DNA from: Pictodentalium vernedei
Taxonomy: Eukaryota; Mollusca; Scaphopoda; Dentaliida; Dentaliidae
Assembly: GCA_031216915.1 (NCBI GenBank)
Contig: CM062290.1
Coordinates: forward strand, 258,578,291-258,642,290
Direction: 5' to 3'
Length of the DNA stretch: 64,000 nt
Under the pieces are notes generated by a model that was given only the letters and a program-made list of their open reading frames with translations, was not told the origin of the DNA and did no database searches. Numbering within the stretch: position 1 is the stretch's first letter; every line of letters begins with the position of its first letter. Of the stretch, positions 1-10,512 are shown in pieces. The position numbers and the translations under genes are program-made.

Positions 1-22
1 TTGAGGTAGTAACTTGTGAAAC

Positions 23-145
23 TCTACACAAGCAGAGTTAGCAATGGTTGAAGGTTGCTGAGTTTTTCTCTCCAGCTTCTTCCACCTTTACATTTGTCAG
101 ATATGAGGTGACCATGGCTGTTAATCCCCAATAGACTAACAAACA
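23..145. mobile_element. mosaic SINE fragment
   Basis: Bases 23-60 match the internal body of the window's SINE family in minus orientation (compare the stretch near 42,545). Bases 60-140 match the 3' end of the same family in plus orientation (compare 32,600-32,690), ending in CCCCAATA. The two pieces face each other, so this is a rearranged fragment, not a full element. Assignment is by visual similarity to the other copies. Confidence 0.55.
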
Positions 146-245
146 AACATACCTATGCTGCCTATTTTCGAAGAATTCCACCCCAGGTGTTGACTTGTTC
201 ATCACAGTAAACAAACAATGCCCCACTTCCTGGGTTTGCATGGGT
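146..245 (-). repeat. fragment of a second dispersed repeat family
   Basis: Contains ATTCCACCCCAGGTGTTGAC and CACAGTAAACAAACAATGCC, shared with 26,986-27,115, 33,412-33,520, 39,416-39,605, 50,590-50,790 and 60,531-60,605. These copies share a TTATACCC / GAGGACTTCCACC / CAGTAAACAAGCA layout. No protein or RNA head is visible; class unknown. Confidence 0.5.
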
Positions 246-551
246 TAACCTTCATCCATATCTACAGATCCTATTACAATATCTGAACATTGTTTAAGCA
301 TTTCATATTACATACCCTAGAAGTCTTTTGCAAGAAACATTCTAATAAAACACTTGAGTGGCTGGTTTGGCACAACCTCCGGGAACATCCTCAAAACCTA
401 ATATTGAAACACGCTAGTTCAGTTGTAGAACTCTGACTTACATAGGTTGGATTATACAAGTATAAGCAAAAAGTGGAAAATCAACATTTTTTCAAATGTT
501 TCTGCAAAAGCCACCTGGTGGTAAAAATTATCCAAAGCTGGTTTTTCCGAA
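246..551. other. AT-rich unannotated stretch left of the duplication
   Basis: About 300 bases with no ORF of note, no recognised repeat and no RNA gene. It abuts the left breakpoint of the large duplication; the shared sequence begins at TCCGCAAGCC at 552. Confidence 0.5.
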
Positions 552-1929
552 TCCGCAAGCCCTACTGAACAACTGCAAAAAGTTTCAGAATTTCAAATCA
601 AAACTAGAACTATCACTGAAGCTGATTAACTGGTTGAGCACTACAATTCTTACACTGTGCAGTTGAAACATGTATATTTTTTTCAGAAGTTTTACAAATA
701 ATGTATGATTCATATATATTGACTTTTTTACCCTTTCTTTTGATGAAACCCATCAGCATGTATACATATTTTTTAAGGTAATTAAATTTTCTTCAAGGCT
801 TCATTTTTTATTTTACCGTATATTGTATTAATTACAGGTAACACAGGTAAAAAGGTAACTAATTAACAAGTAAAATGGTAAAAATTGAAAACTTAAGGGA
901 AAATAAAGATTTTTGACTTTGTTGTTGTTTACTTTCCACTCCCAAAACATACCCTTTTATCAAAGGTCACCCTATTGGTTGATTGTGGTGCATAGAAGGT
1001 GTATAACAGGTATATTATCATTGACGAGCGAACAGGTAAGAACCATCATAAAAGTCAATTTTTAAAGAAAATTTGTTTTGTAGTTTTTCACAAGCCTCTT
1101 ACAAGACGTATCCATTGAGATATGATACTATGACAGCTAACAACAATGTTTGCTGTGCATTGTTTCACAACAGGTATTACCTGTACTAAATGAGCAAACA
1201 GGTAAACGGAAAAAATAATCGCAAACTAGAGAATTGTAATTTGTTGGACAAATTACGGGCTTTCCCAACTTTTTAATGTGAAAAGGCAAACTGTATTGTA
1301 CACAAAACTATCGATCAGTTTTGAAAACAGAAAATTTAGTGGAAATCAAAGTTTTTGTGATGCTACTAGTTTTTATGCAGCCAAAACAGATATTTGAGAT
1401 ACAGCAGGACACCAAAACATTTAACACAAAATTTGCTCTTCAATAATTACAGAATATTTTCATAGATAGCAAAACAAGCGATGTCCTTTCTGCTTTGGAA
1501 AAAATTAGTACATATGAATTATGGGCATACGGGCCGGGGTTTCATGAAGGACTGTGCCCCAACCCACCCCTGAGTCAGGAAGGAGCCGATTTTTCGGCCA
1601 ATATGCCAGAAAGTTTCGGACAATTTAGTTGCCAGAAATGACCACAAAACATTTTGGTTTTCCACACAAAATGTTGTTTTCCTATCTCATCACTAGAAAT
1701 AGCAAATAAACTGACCATTAATACTGTACAAGTTGATTCAGTGGAACCGTATCCACGTTAATATTATTCATTTATAATCACACAAGTACATATAGCTAGT
1801 ATACACAATGATGGGTACAGTTCAAGTCAAAATGAGTTGATTAAAGGGATGTTGAACAGCTTGTTAATATTTCTTGCATTACATTACTACTTTGCTATTT
1901 ATTGACAGAAGGATTTCACGGAGGGTTTC
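552..1929. other. AT-rich non-coding stretch with ACAGGTA cluster
   Basis: No credible ORF. Between 831 and 1,207 the heptamer ACAGGTA or a near match occurs repeatedly (about 832, 843, 1005, 1031, 1170, 1198), including the palindrome ACAGGTATTACCTGT at 1170-1184. The same motif recurs at about 5,990-6,136. Function unknown. The E-box-like core CAGGTA is a known ZEB/Snail-type site, but clustering in a repeat-rich region may only reflect descent from a repeat. Confidence 0.5.
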
Positions 1930-1941
1930 CCTGACGGTATT

Positions 1942-2301
1942 TATTTATTGGTGTTTGCGGTCACATACTTATTCACAATGGCTAATCGTGACCGTGGCAG
2001 TTTTACGGGTGGGGGAAGTCGGAGGACCCAGAGAGAACCACCGAGCATCGACGAGCAACTGTCAGAACAACATTCTAATTATGTTCAAGCTCTGCTGAAG
2101 CAGGGTACCAGCGGTTGAAGATATGTGCACCATTGACATGCAGTATGCCTTAGTACATGGCATCATCGTGTCCCCATGTTGGCAACCAGGATAAAGTGCC
2201 TTGCCCAAGGACATTATGTGGGTCGTCCCAGATAGGGATCAAACTCGGGACCTCTATCATAGAAGTCAAACAGTCTACCACTGAGAAAATGTGCTTTCTT
2301 T
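1942..2301 (-). mobile_element. tRNA-headed SINE with target-site duplication (copy 1)
   Basis: A 360 bp SINE on the minus strand. The A/T-rich tail (TTTATTTATTGG on the + strand) is at the left; the tRNA-like head is at the right, with a B-box-like GGTTTGATCCC-type stretch near 2,240-2,255 and an A-box-like TGGTAGACTG near 2,275. It is bracketed by CCTGACGGTATT (1930-1941) and CCTGGCGGTATT (2302-2313), an 11/12 match taken as the target-site duplication. Its body belongs to the subfamily with TGTTCAAGCTCTGCTGAAG, shared with 45,637 and 61,829. Confidence 0.88.
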
Positions 2302-2313
2302 CCTGGCGGTATT

Positions 2314-2809
2314 CATATTTGTACAGCCAAACTGGTGTTGGATAACACGGAACACCAAAACATATAACACAAAATTTGTTCCCCATTGATTTTTGAAAGC
2401 AGTTATGGAAAGCTCAAAGAGCTCTTTCCTTTTTGAGTGAGTATTCACTCAAAGTCATTTTTTTGCAGACAGTGCTATTTTTAAGTGGCCAAAGCACATG
2501 TTTCATTAAGTCCCAGAACATAACTAAAGCCGGATTTATTGATTAAACATCTCTGCATATAGCAAAGCAAAGTGTCTCAAATTAACCTATTCCAAAATGA
2601 TAGTAGAGAGTAACCAAAGTTGGATAATTTGGGTATTTCCAAATGGTACACTTATTCTCACTCTCATTGTGCTTGAGGGTTAAATCTGAGATTGAAAAGG
2701 TAATACCAATCTTACTCAGGGAAGGTGAGTACAGAAAAGTACGAAATTAATCAGAAAATGAATTTTGTCTGACGGTACTAAAATTTGTACGAGCAAAACT
2801 GGTACTGGA
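2314..2809. other. non-coding stretch between SINEs
   Basis: No gene seen. Around 2,580-2,700 it contains fragments (AAATTAACC...CCAAAATGATAG, and ACTCTCATTGTGCTTGAGG) that recur in the 370-540 bp repeat block at about 4,680-4,790 and 5,220-5,330. It is therefore partly an outlying copy of that family. Confidence 0.5.
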
Positions 2810-3070
2810 TTTATTTATTAGGTTTTGACGACACATTAACAGCCAAGGTCATATTATGTCGGTGACAGTTGTATGGGGGGGGGGGGGGAGGAAGCCGGAG
2901 TACCCAGAGAGAACCACCGAGCAATGACGAGCAGCTGCCAGCTCCCCAACATAGTGCCTCCGCACTGTAGCACAGGCAGGGTTAGATTGGCTGAAGAAAT
3001 GCGCACCATCGACATGCAGTATGCCTTAGTACACAGCGTCATGGTGCCCCCATGCGGACAGTCAGGGTGA
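2810..3070 (-). mobile_element. head-less SINE of the 5S-type subfamily (copy 1)
   Basis: Minus-strand SINE from its TTTATTTATTA tail to CGGACAGTCAGGG. The tRNA or 5S head is missing. The body has GCAGCTGCCAGCTC and CACTGTAGCACAGGCAGGG, shared with the 5S-headed copy at 51,322 and with 35,215 and 45,951, so I place it in that subfamily. A run of 14 G's interrupts it near 2,875. Confidence 0.8.
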
Positions 3071-3344
3071 AATAATCGGGAGATAATTGGAATATATCCG
3101 ACAGATACAATGTCAGATATATTCCAATTATGTCCCGATCATGCAAGGCAGCAACTTGAAATTCTCAGAATGTTTCCTACTGTCCCTGCCTGACAGTTTA
3201 GTATCTTTGTCAAGTGCAGAGACCGCATGGAAATACCGTGGATCAGGTGGAAACCGAGGGCACGATTCGTCCCTACTTTATTCTCAACTCAACGACTTTT
3301 CCATTCATTATTTACCTGTCATCGGCTGAGTTAGGTATTATATT
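3071..3344. repeat. dispersed sequence related to 43,060-44,440
   Basis: GGCAGCAACTTGAAATTCTC, CCTGACAGTTTAGTATC and GCACGATTCGTCCC align by eye with the duplicated segments at 43,185-43,240, 43,690-43,710 and 44,110-44,260. An inverted pair (TCCGACAGATACAATGTC-type and ATATATTCCAATTATGTCCC) lies near 3,072-3,140. Not recognisably coding; class unknown. Confidence 0.5.
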
Positions 3345-5845
3345 TGTCTATTTGATGAACTTTTCAACCTTAACTATTTGCGGCTTCATGTAGCACCACT
3401 GAAAGGCCACTGCACGCTTACCAATATATTCAGGGATTGATTTTACGAAAATAACAATTATTCCGACTATACCCACATGGGAACTCCTAAATATGCCAAG
3501 GGTTAAACTTTTGATAATGACGTATAAAACAGAAGTTGTCATGCTATGCTTTCTGCATGCAGGCATAGAAAACATTCAGCGCTCAATGAATTTGGAATGG
3601 AGTAAACTGTCACTTAAACCTACGAAATTCTGAAAAAATGAGTTTTTTTCGACGGCATCTACCATTATGCGTCTGAGACAGGGATTGCGTAAAACTTTAC
3701 AGCAAACTTATAACAGAAAATATTCTTGGAATTGAACTGTGAGTCCGAATTTCGAAAGCATTTTCAGATATTCTATTCCAAACTACCACTGCACGCTTAT
3801 CAATATTCAGTGATTTTATGAAAATTAAAATTATTCCGACCATACCCATATGGGCAGTCTCGAATTTGCCAACGGTTAAACTTTTAATAATGACATATAA
3901 AACAAAAGTTGTCATACTATGCATACAGCCATAGAAAACGTTCAGCGCTCAATCAATTAGGAATGGAGTAAATCATCACTTAAACTTACCAAATTCTGAA
4001 AACGAGAGTTTTTTTGGACTGCACCTATCTTTATGCAAACAGAACGAGCATAGGGTTAAACTTTACAACCAAACTTACAACAGCAAATATGCTCGGTAGG
4101 CAATTGTAAATATGAACATGTAAATTATTTTTCGATATTCCTTTCGAAAATGGAAGAAAAGTGAGCTCCACATTAGCCAATTTTATGAAGAATTTTAGAG
4201 CACTCAAATTCAAGGCCCGAAAACTGGGTGAAGGTTAAAACTTTGAATAAAATATATAACAGCAAAATTGTTCTTGAATGAAGGCCCAATCCTCTCATGG
4301 AAACGGTTTTGAGACAATATGGCTCCAGTGCTGAGAAAGTGCTTGTAAACGTTGGCGAAAATAACAATTATTCTGAGAGTACCCTTATGGGAAGTCTCAA
4401 TTCTGCGAAGGGTTAAACTTTTAATAATAACATATAGAACAAAATTTGTCATACTTTGACTGCTGCAAGCAGCTATAGAAAACTTTCAGAGCTCAAGCAA
4501 TTAAAAATGGAGTAAATTGCCACCTAAATTTACCAAATTCTGAAAAAAATGGAATTTATTTGGACGGTACCTACTTTTATGCAACCAGAATGGGATAGGG
4601 TTAAACTTTACAACCAAACTAACAACAGTAAATATGCTAGATAGTCAATTGTGAATACGTACATGAAAAGTGTTTGAAATTAACCCTTTCCAAAATGATA
4701 GAAAAGGCAACCAAAAATGGCTAATTTTGTCATTTTCAAACGTTACTCTTATTCTCGGCCTCATTGTGCTAGAGGGTTAAATCTGAGATTAAAAAGTAAA
4801 CAGTAACTTTCTTCCACAGTCATTGTTGCATCTAGCCATTCCAAAATAATTATTACAACTACCTTGTAATTAGAAAAAATTGCTCTTGAAGTTGGCGAAA
4901 ATAACAAATATTCCGACAGTACCCTTATGGGAAGTCTCAAATCTGCTGAGGGTTAAACTTTTAATAATAACATATAGAACAAAATTCGTCATACTTTGAC
5001 TGCTGCAAGCAGCTATAGAAAACATTTGGAGCTCAAGCAATTAAAAATGGAGTAAATCGTCACCTAAACTTACCAAATTCTGAAAAAATTGGAGTTTTTT
5101 TGGACGGTACCTACTTTTATGCAACCAGAATGGGATAGGGTTAAACTTTACAACTAAACTTACAACAGCAAATATGCTCGGTAGTCAATTGTGAATACGT
5201 ACACGAAAAGTGTTTGAAATTAACCCCTTTCCAAAATGATGGAAAAAGCAACCAAAGTTGTTTCATTTTGGCATTTTCAAACGGTACTCTTATTCTCACC
5301 CTCATTGTGCTTGGGGATTAAATCTGAGATTAAAAAGTAAACAGTAACGTTCTTTCGCAATCATTGTTGCATCTATCCAAACCAAAATAATTGTTACAAC
5401 AACCTTGTTATTAGAGAAATTTGCCCTTGAAGTTGGTCAATTTTGATGAAAAATTCTATATTCATGTCATTTTTGGCCAGTGGGGGTTAAAGTTGAAAGA
5501 TCTGAGTGGTGATTGTGGTGTATCATATTATGCTCTAAATGTGTGGAAAATTTGAGCTAAATAACTGTAAACAATTTTGAGACATTCGAAAAATGGTGAA
5601 ATTTTGAAGGTTTTGGCAGAATATTTTGAAAATACGCATTTTCACAGATTTGACGATACCGCATTTCACGAGATTTTATGACATTACATAAGTGTGCCAA
5701 ATTTGGTCAAAATCGTACAACTTGTTTTCGAGCAGTTCAACAGACAAAATTCAGGGAGGAAAAAAAAAAAAATAGAGAAGAAAAATTTTGAAAAAGAGGA
5801 ATAACAATAGTCTTTCCCAAACTGGGTTTGGGAAAGCCTAATTAT
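3345..5845 (+). mobile_element. non-autonomous element with 370-540 bp repeats and end hairpin (copy 1)
   Basis: A block of diverged repeats. The phrase GTTAAACTTTTAATAATGAC recurs near 3,505, 3,875, 4,410 and 4,950 (spacings about 370, 535, 540). GCAACCAGAATGGGATAGGG is at about 4,578 and 5,118 (540). The right end has a run of A's followed by an 11 bp stem hairpin at 5812-5836 (CTTTCCCAAAC / GTTTGGGAAAG), the style of terminal hairpin seen at 48,020-48,050. No transposase ORF. All short ORFs here are incidental. Confidence 0.7.
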
Positions 5846-6219
5846 TGTAACCATTATGGAAAAGTTCTACCAGGATGGATATATGTTAACACAAACAGTT
5901 GAAACTTCATTACCAAAGGCAGAGGCCACATTTTATTGTTTGAAGATGGTCGCATTACAGATGTGTTACAGGTGTTCCAGTTAACCAATTAGCAACCAGG
6001 TAAAAAATGAAGAAAAAAAAAAATTTATAATTTTTTTATTGGAGTCCCACAAGATACCGCCCTAGCACATATCCTGTAAAAATAACACTAGCATAATAAC
6101 TTGTCATATTATGACAGGTAAATTACAGGTAAAATATGTGAATGAATGAAATAAGTTGTAGGATAACAGGTTGTGACCCTGTCTGCACACTACATGTACT
6201 AACCTGCAGATACACACAC

Positions 6220-6347
6220 ACAGTTCCTCCTCAAATATGTTGGATAACCACAAAAAAATTGGGTTATCAACTTATCTCTTATTTTTGCCACAAGTTCCGA
6301 CACAATTTTATTGTGGTTATCCTACAACTTATATGAGGAGGTACTGT
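6220..6347. mobile_element. palindromic MITE (copy 1)
   Basis: Inverted arms of about 48 bp: CAGTTCCTCCTCAAATATG and GGATAACCACAA on the left are answered by TTGTGGTTATCC and CATATGAGGAGG-type sequence ending GTACTGTA on the right. The right end CTGTA suggests Tc1/mariner-like TA insertion. No coding capacity. Confidence 0.65.
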
Positions 6348-7474
6348 ACAAGAACGGCACATGGTATGTGACCCAAAACGTCTAGAGTAGAGGCCGGAAC
6401 GTCCCACTCCCAGGGGTGAAACGTCCAAGTGCCTTGAGAACAAGTGTAAGTATTCACAGGGCCTTTGTTTGGTTATTCACTCTTTCAAAATACACAAGAC
6501 CCAGGAAAGTATGATAGGTGGGGGTGGGGACGAGCATCTCGACATATTTTTAAATGATATATCTGAACGGCACTGTAAAAGAACTGTTGAAAATTTACCT
6601 TGGGTTATGATGCCGGTACACGTGTTTGACACAATTTGTATTGTATTTGTAAACAAGACAGCTGGCTCGCTTCAATTAAATAAAAATATATCTTACATAA
6701 CATTCCTGGCATTGGGGGAGGGGGCCTTTCTTTTATTGTGTTCTCCGTTGGCCATGTCAATTCTATATTTTTAATGCATGAATAAATATGCGTGAATGAA
6801 CGCCAAACAGGCACAACAGACTAGAACAGTGCAATGACGCCATTGCAGATTTCCTGCATAAATTAACTCAGATTTCGACCTTCACTTCCGTCTGGATAAT
6901 TCTCGAATTCTGTATTGTTTTTAATGAAATCATCCACCCCCTATGATATTTATTTGGATAACAATAAAATTTACTAAAATTATTGATTTTAACAACTTTT
7001 ACGGACAAAACTTGTCGTGTTATTTACTGCTAAAAATAGTCCAAAATATCCAGGACAGACATTCGCACATGCGTTTCAACTTTCATTCTCGGAGTTTACA
7101 ATTAAAAAAATGACAACTAAATCATCAAAACGGGATATTCACACAAGAATGCATTGTTTTATTTAACTACGGATGTATTAAAACTGACAAGGGGGTATAT
7201 TTATTTCTATCTCTTACAGAACACCCCATTCGAAAATTTTTGACAATAACAAACAAACTTGGGTCAAGTTGGGGATTTCCCATTTCGTTTTTATGAAAAA
7301 TTACGTGAAAATTAATCATTTAATTTAACTCAATACAGACCATTGGTCATTTCCACATGCGCAATTTGGTGAACTTACCAGTGGTCAATCTTATATACAC
7401 CAACCGTTTCAAACCGGGGGCTATTAATTGTGTTTTATATGTAAATACAAGGGTTAATAAAATCACATTACCAA
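6348..7474. other. non-coding stretch
   Basis: The longest ORF (6469-6774, 101 codons) is preserved in copy 2. However, its three differences there (at about 6,511, 6,606 and 6,751) all change the amino acid and none is silent, which argues against purifying selection. No RNA gene, promoter or repeat recognised otherwise. Confidence 0.5.
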
Positions 7475-7570
7475 AGCCACAATCGTGGCTCCCCGCACTT
7501 TACAGGAGAGCCACAATCGTGGCTCCCCGCACTTTACAGGAGAGCCACAATCGTTGCTTCCCGCACCCAA
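7475..7570 (+). repeat. 34 bp VNTR, three units (copy 1)
   Basis: Units start at 7475, 7509 and 7543 (AGCCACAATCGTGGCTCCCC..., 34 bp period). The corresponding place in copy 2 has only two units (20,409 and 20,443), so this is a variable-number repeat between the two copies. Confidence 0.9.
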
Positions 7571-7578
7571 CCAGTTAA

Positions 7579-8082
7579 TACCCCCACTTCCAGCTTGCTC
7601 GTCATAATGTTTGAGGAGTTTCATCAAAATTGGTCCAGTAATGTGAAAGGTGTTGCACCCACAAGAATCTCATTTGAAAATCCATAATAAATCTAAGTTC
7701 ACAGGGGATAATCTGGTTAAAATTATAGCAGATGAAAAATTTTAGGATATGCACATGTTCACTTGCTAGTCATAATGTTTGAGAAGTTTCATCATAATCA
7801 GTTCAATAATGTAGGAGGAGTTGCACACACAAGAATCTCATTTGAAAATCCATAATAAATCTAAGTTCAGGGGAGATACCTGGTTAAAATTGTTACAGAT
7901 GAAAAGTTTTAGAATAAGAGCAAGTTCACTAGCTAGTCATAACGTTTCAAAAAGTTTCATCAAAATAATGTAGGAGTTGCATACACAAGTTTGGATGGAT
8001 GTCCAGACGGATGGATGGATGTCCAAGTGGATGGATGGAAAGGCATCGACAATATAGCCCCCACTTCTCTGAAGTGGGGGTA
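7579..8082. mobile_element. foldback element with 166 bp internal repeats (copy 1)
   Basis: Ends in inverted TACCCCCACTTC (7579-7590) and GAAGTGGGGGTA (8071-8082). The right end also folds as CCCCCACTTC-TCT-GAAGTGGGGG at 8058-8080. Inside, units begin with GTCATAATGTTTGA-like sequence at about 7603, 7770 and 7935 (period about 166). A GGATGGATG-rich tract precedes the right end. Non-coding; the layout is typical of non-autonomous elements with tandem cores. Confidence 0.75.
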
Positions 8083-9140
8083 TAAAAGAGCAAAACAGAT
8101 GTAAAGATGAGGATAATATTACCTCAGTTTTTCAAATTTGGATAATTAACCATATAGGGCACAGCAAAGCTTCGATATTCAATCTGATTTGAAAACGTTA
8201 ATGCAATTCAAGATTCAATTTGATTCAAAATGCTCTGGTTCTATTCACTATTCAATTCAACCTAAAATGTGAGATTCACAGGGCCCTATAATGGACCACT
8301 TTACTATAAGAGTTTATCTTTTTTTTTGACTCAGCGTTTCTGCGGCACAGTTTTTTTGGATTGGGAAACATCCTTATTGATTAACTTTGTAATACATACG
8401 TTTGTTTGAAAAAATCTGGGCACTAGCTTACCGAAATCTTTTAGACAAATATAATTTATTGTATCAGCTATAATAATATGCAAAAGTTAAATTGAATAGC
8501 TGATATGATTTTATATAACAGCAATGTCTCATGAAATTACACCGGTTATTACAGTATTGGCCTGTTTCGTTTTTAATGGAGAAATCCTCTACTAATTTTA
8601 GAGTACTAGTATAATGATCATCACATTTATATATATATTTGAGCATGGTTGCTTCATTAAAAATTCAATAAGATTAAATAAATTAAATAAATATTGGACC
8701 TTTTCACACTTAAAAATGAGAAGATTTTCTTGTAATTTGTATGTCGTTTTAGAATTTTTCTATGTTATTGTTTATTGTTCATTCAAATGTGTGAACTTAA
8801 GACAATTAACAACATCACTCATGGATGGGCTTACTTTAGAAATGGGTGTTATATAATCATTACAGAGTGTTTCATTTGCTTTGGGATAAAAATGTAATAA
8901 ATTGTTTCACAAACAAAAACGTCACTTATAGCATACTGCTGTCATATAACATGGATTATTTTAATTTAATTTACAATTATTGCCTTCTTCAAATTTCTTT
9001 CAAATAATGAACTTTCAAATTTTGTCACAGTGTAAGAAATATTGAAAAAAATATTTAAACTTTCCTATAGTAATATATTTATAGGCTACTCTTTTAGGTT
9101 TGATTGATGTCTATATAAAACATATGTCTTTGGAAGTACA
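8083..9140. other. AT-rich stretch without gene
   Basis: No convincing ORF, RNA or repeat. The 80-codon ORF at 8614-8856 differs from its copy-2 counterpart at two codons, both amino-acid-changing, so it is not supported as coding. Confidence 0.5.
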
Positions 9141-9465
9141 GTGGCTCAGTAGGGTAGAGATGCAGGCTGCAAGCTGAGAGGTCCTCGGTTTGAATCCCAT
9201 CTGCAGCAACCATGTTGTGTCCTCGGGCAAGACACTTAATCCCGATGCCCACATGGAGGCATGGTGGCATTGTATACTAATGCATACTGCATGTCGATGA
9301 TGCTCTTCTCTTCAACCAATGCTAATCCTGCGTGGGAGTTAGTATGTTGGGGAGCCTGACAGTTGCTCATCGCTGCTTGGTGGTTCTCTCTGGGTACTCC
9401 AGCTTCCTCCTCCTGTGAAACTGTCCGACATGAGGTGACCCTGACTGTTGAAAGGGTTACCCCAA

Positions 9466-9500
<35 letters not shown>
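9141..9500 (+). mobile_element. tRNA-headed SINE (copy 1)
   Basis: Plus-strand SINE. The tRNA-like head is GTGGCTCAGT...GGTAGAG (A-box-like) at 9141-9160 and GGTTTGAATCCC (B-box-like) at 9188-9199. The body includes GTACTCCAGCTTCCTCC, and the tail is (AATA)n ending near 9500. The A-box region has an extra G relative to copy 2. The tail is much shorter than in copy 2 (about 22,365-22,425), as expected of a microsatellite tail. Open frames through it are SINE sequence read as protein. Confidence 0.9.
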
Positions 9501-10512
9501 ACATCTCTTTGATGCAACAATATGTCTGAATTAATTGTTGACTTCAAAACAGTCTCGAACATATCACTTAAGCATGCGAGTACAACAACAAAAGTTATTG
9601 GAAGAACAAAGCGTCAACTAATCAAATGCTATTTGCTTAATATATTTTTCTGCGATATTGATATTACCTTTAATGGAATGATTTATAAGGAAGAATTCCC
9701 ATGCAAACCAAACATCGGACGCGGCAAGCCGAATAGGTTGCCAAGCCTCTATTTTTGAACTGAAAAATTACCAAGGGTAGAGAGGGACTAGCTCCCCACA
9801 ATCTCCCATGTGGGGCCTATGGCCTGCAAACATTGCCAGATGCCATGACTTTTCCTCAGAGAAGGGGATATAAAGATTGGACATTTTGCAATGGACATTT
9901 TGGCCTTCTAGTGCTACTGGGTTAATCAGTTAGTTCCTTTAGGTAAAAAAGGTTAAATTTAGTTGTTTTGGGAGCGGATAAGCTATTTTAAGCAAAAATT
10001 TGAAATAGAACAAAATATGAATTGCGATTTTCTTGTATTGTGCTGGCTGGTTGGTTCGTTGCTTTAGGGTAAATAGTTAATTTTAATCATTTAAGAAGTC
10101 AGAAATGGTACAGTTTGAGGCCATTTGAGTGGTATTTTAAATAGTATATGGGGTCAGGGTCGAGTCAAGTCTAGATGGGTTGTGGGTGACCTGTTTATCC
10201 CTGAGCCCACACCCCCTTACTCTGCATGGCTCCGTCAATGTTGTTATGTGGGTTGTTTATTGCGGAAATGTTCTTTATAGCTCTCTACCTAAAGTGGTTG
10301 TAGGACAAAACCACTAGGGACAAAAAACCTTAAAAGTGAACATCTTGGGACAGAATTCCCTGTGAACATCCCACCCTCACCCACCCCCAAGAACAAAAAC
10401 CATCCTGATAAAAACTTCCATACATGAAATTTAACTGATGAAAATAGTTTAAATAATGATAATCAAAAGACCCTTCTGTTCAGGCCGAGGATCAGGATCG
10501 AGGTTTGTTCAG
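9501..10512. other. non-coding stretch rich in copy-1-only homopolymer insertions
   Basis: No gene seen. Relative to copy 2, single extra bases occur near 9,672, 9,967, 10,069, 10,178, 10,390 and 10,450, nearly all in short homopolymers. See the finding on assembly quality. Confidence 0.55.

Noticed and set aside
6469-6774. 101-codon ORF conserved in both duplicate copies as a possible gene
   Set aside because: All three differences between copies change the amino acid (I/M, M/L, A/D) and none is silent. There is no recognisable motif and the flanks are equally conserved.
7475-7570. CRISPR-like direct repeats
   Set aside because: A 34 bp contiguous tandem repeat without spacers in a eukaryotic context; a VNTR.
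8614-8856. 80-codon ORF conserved in both copies
   Set aside because: Two differences, both amino-acid-changing; AT-rich low-complexity composition; no motif.
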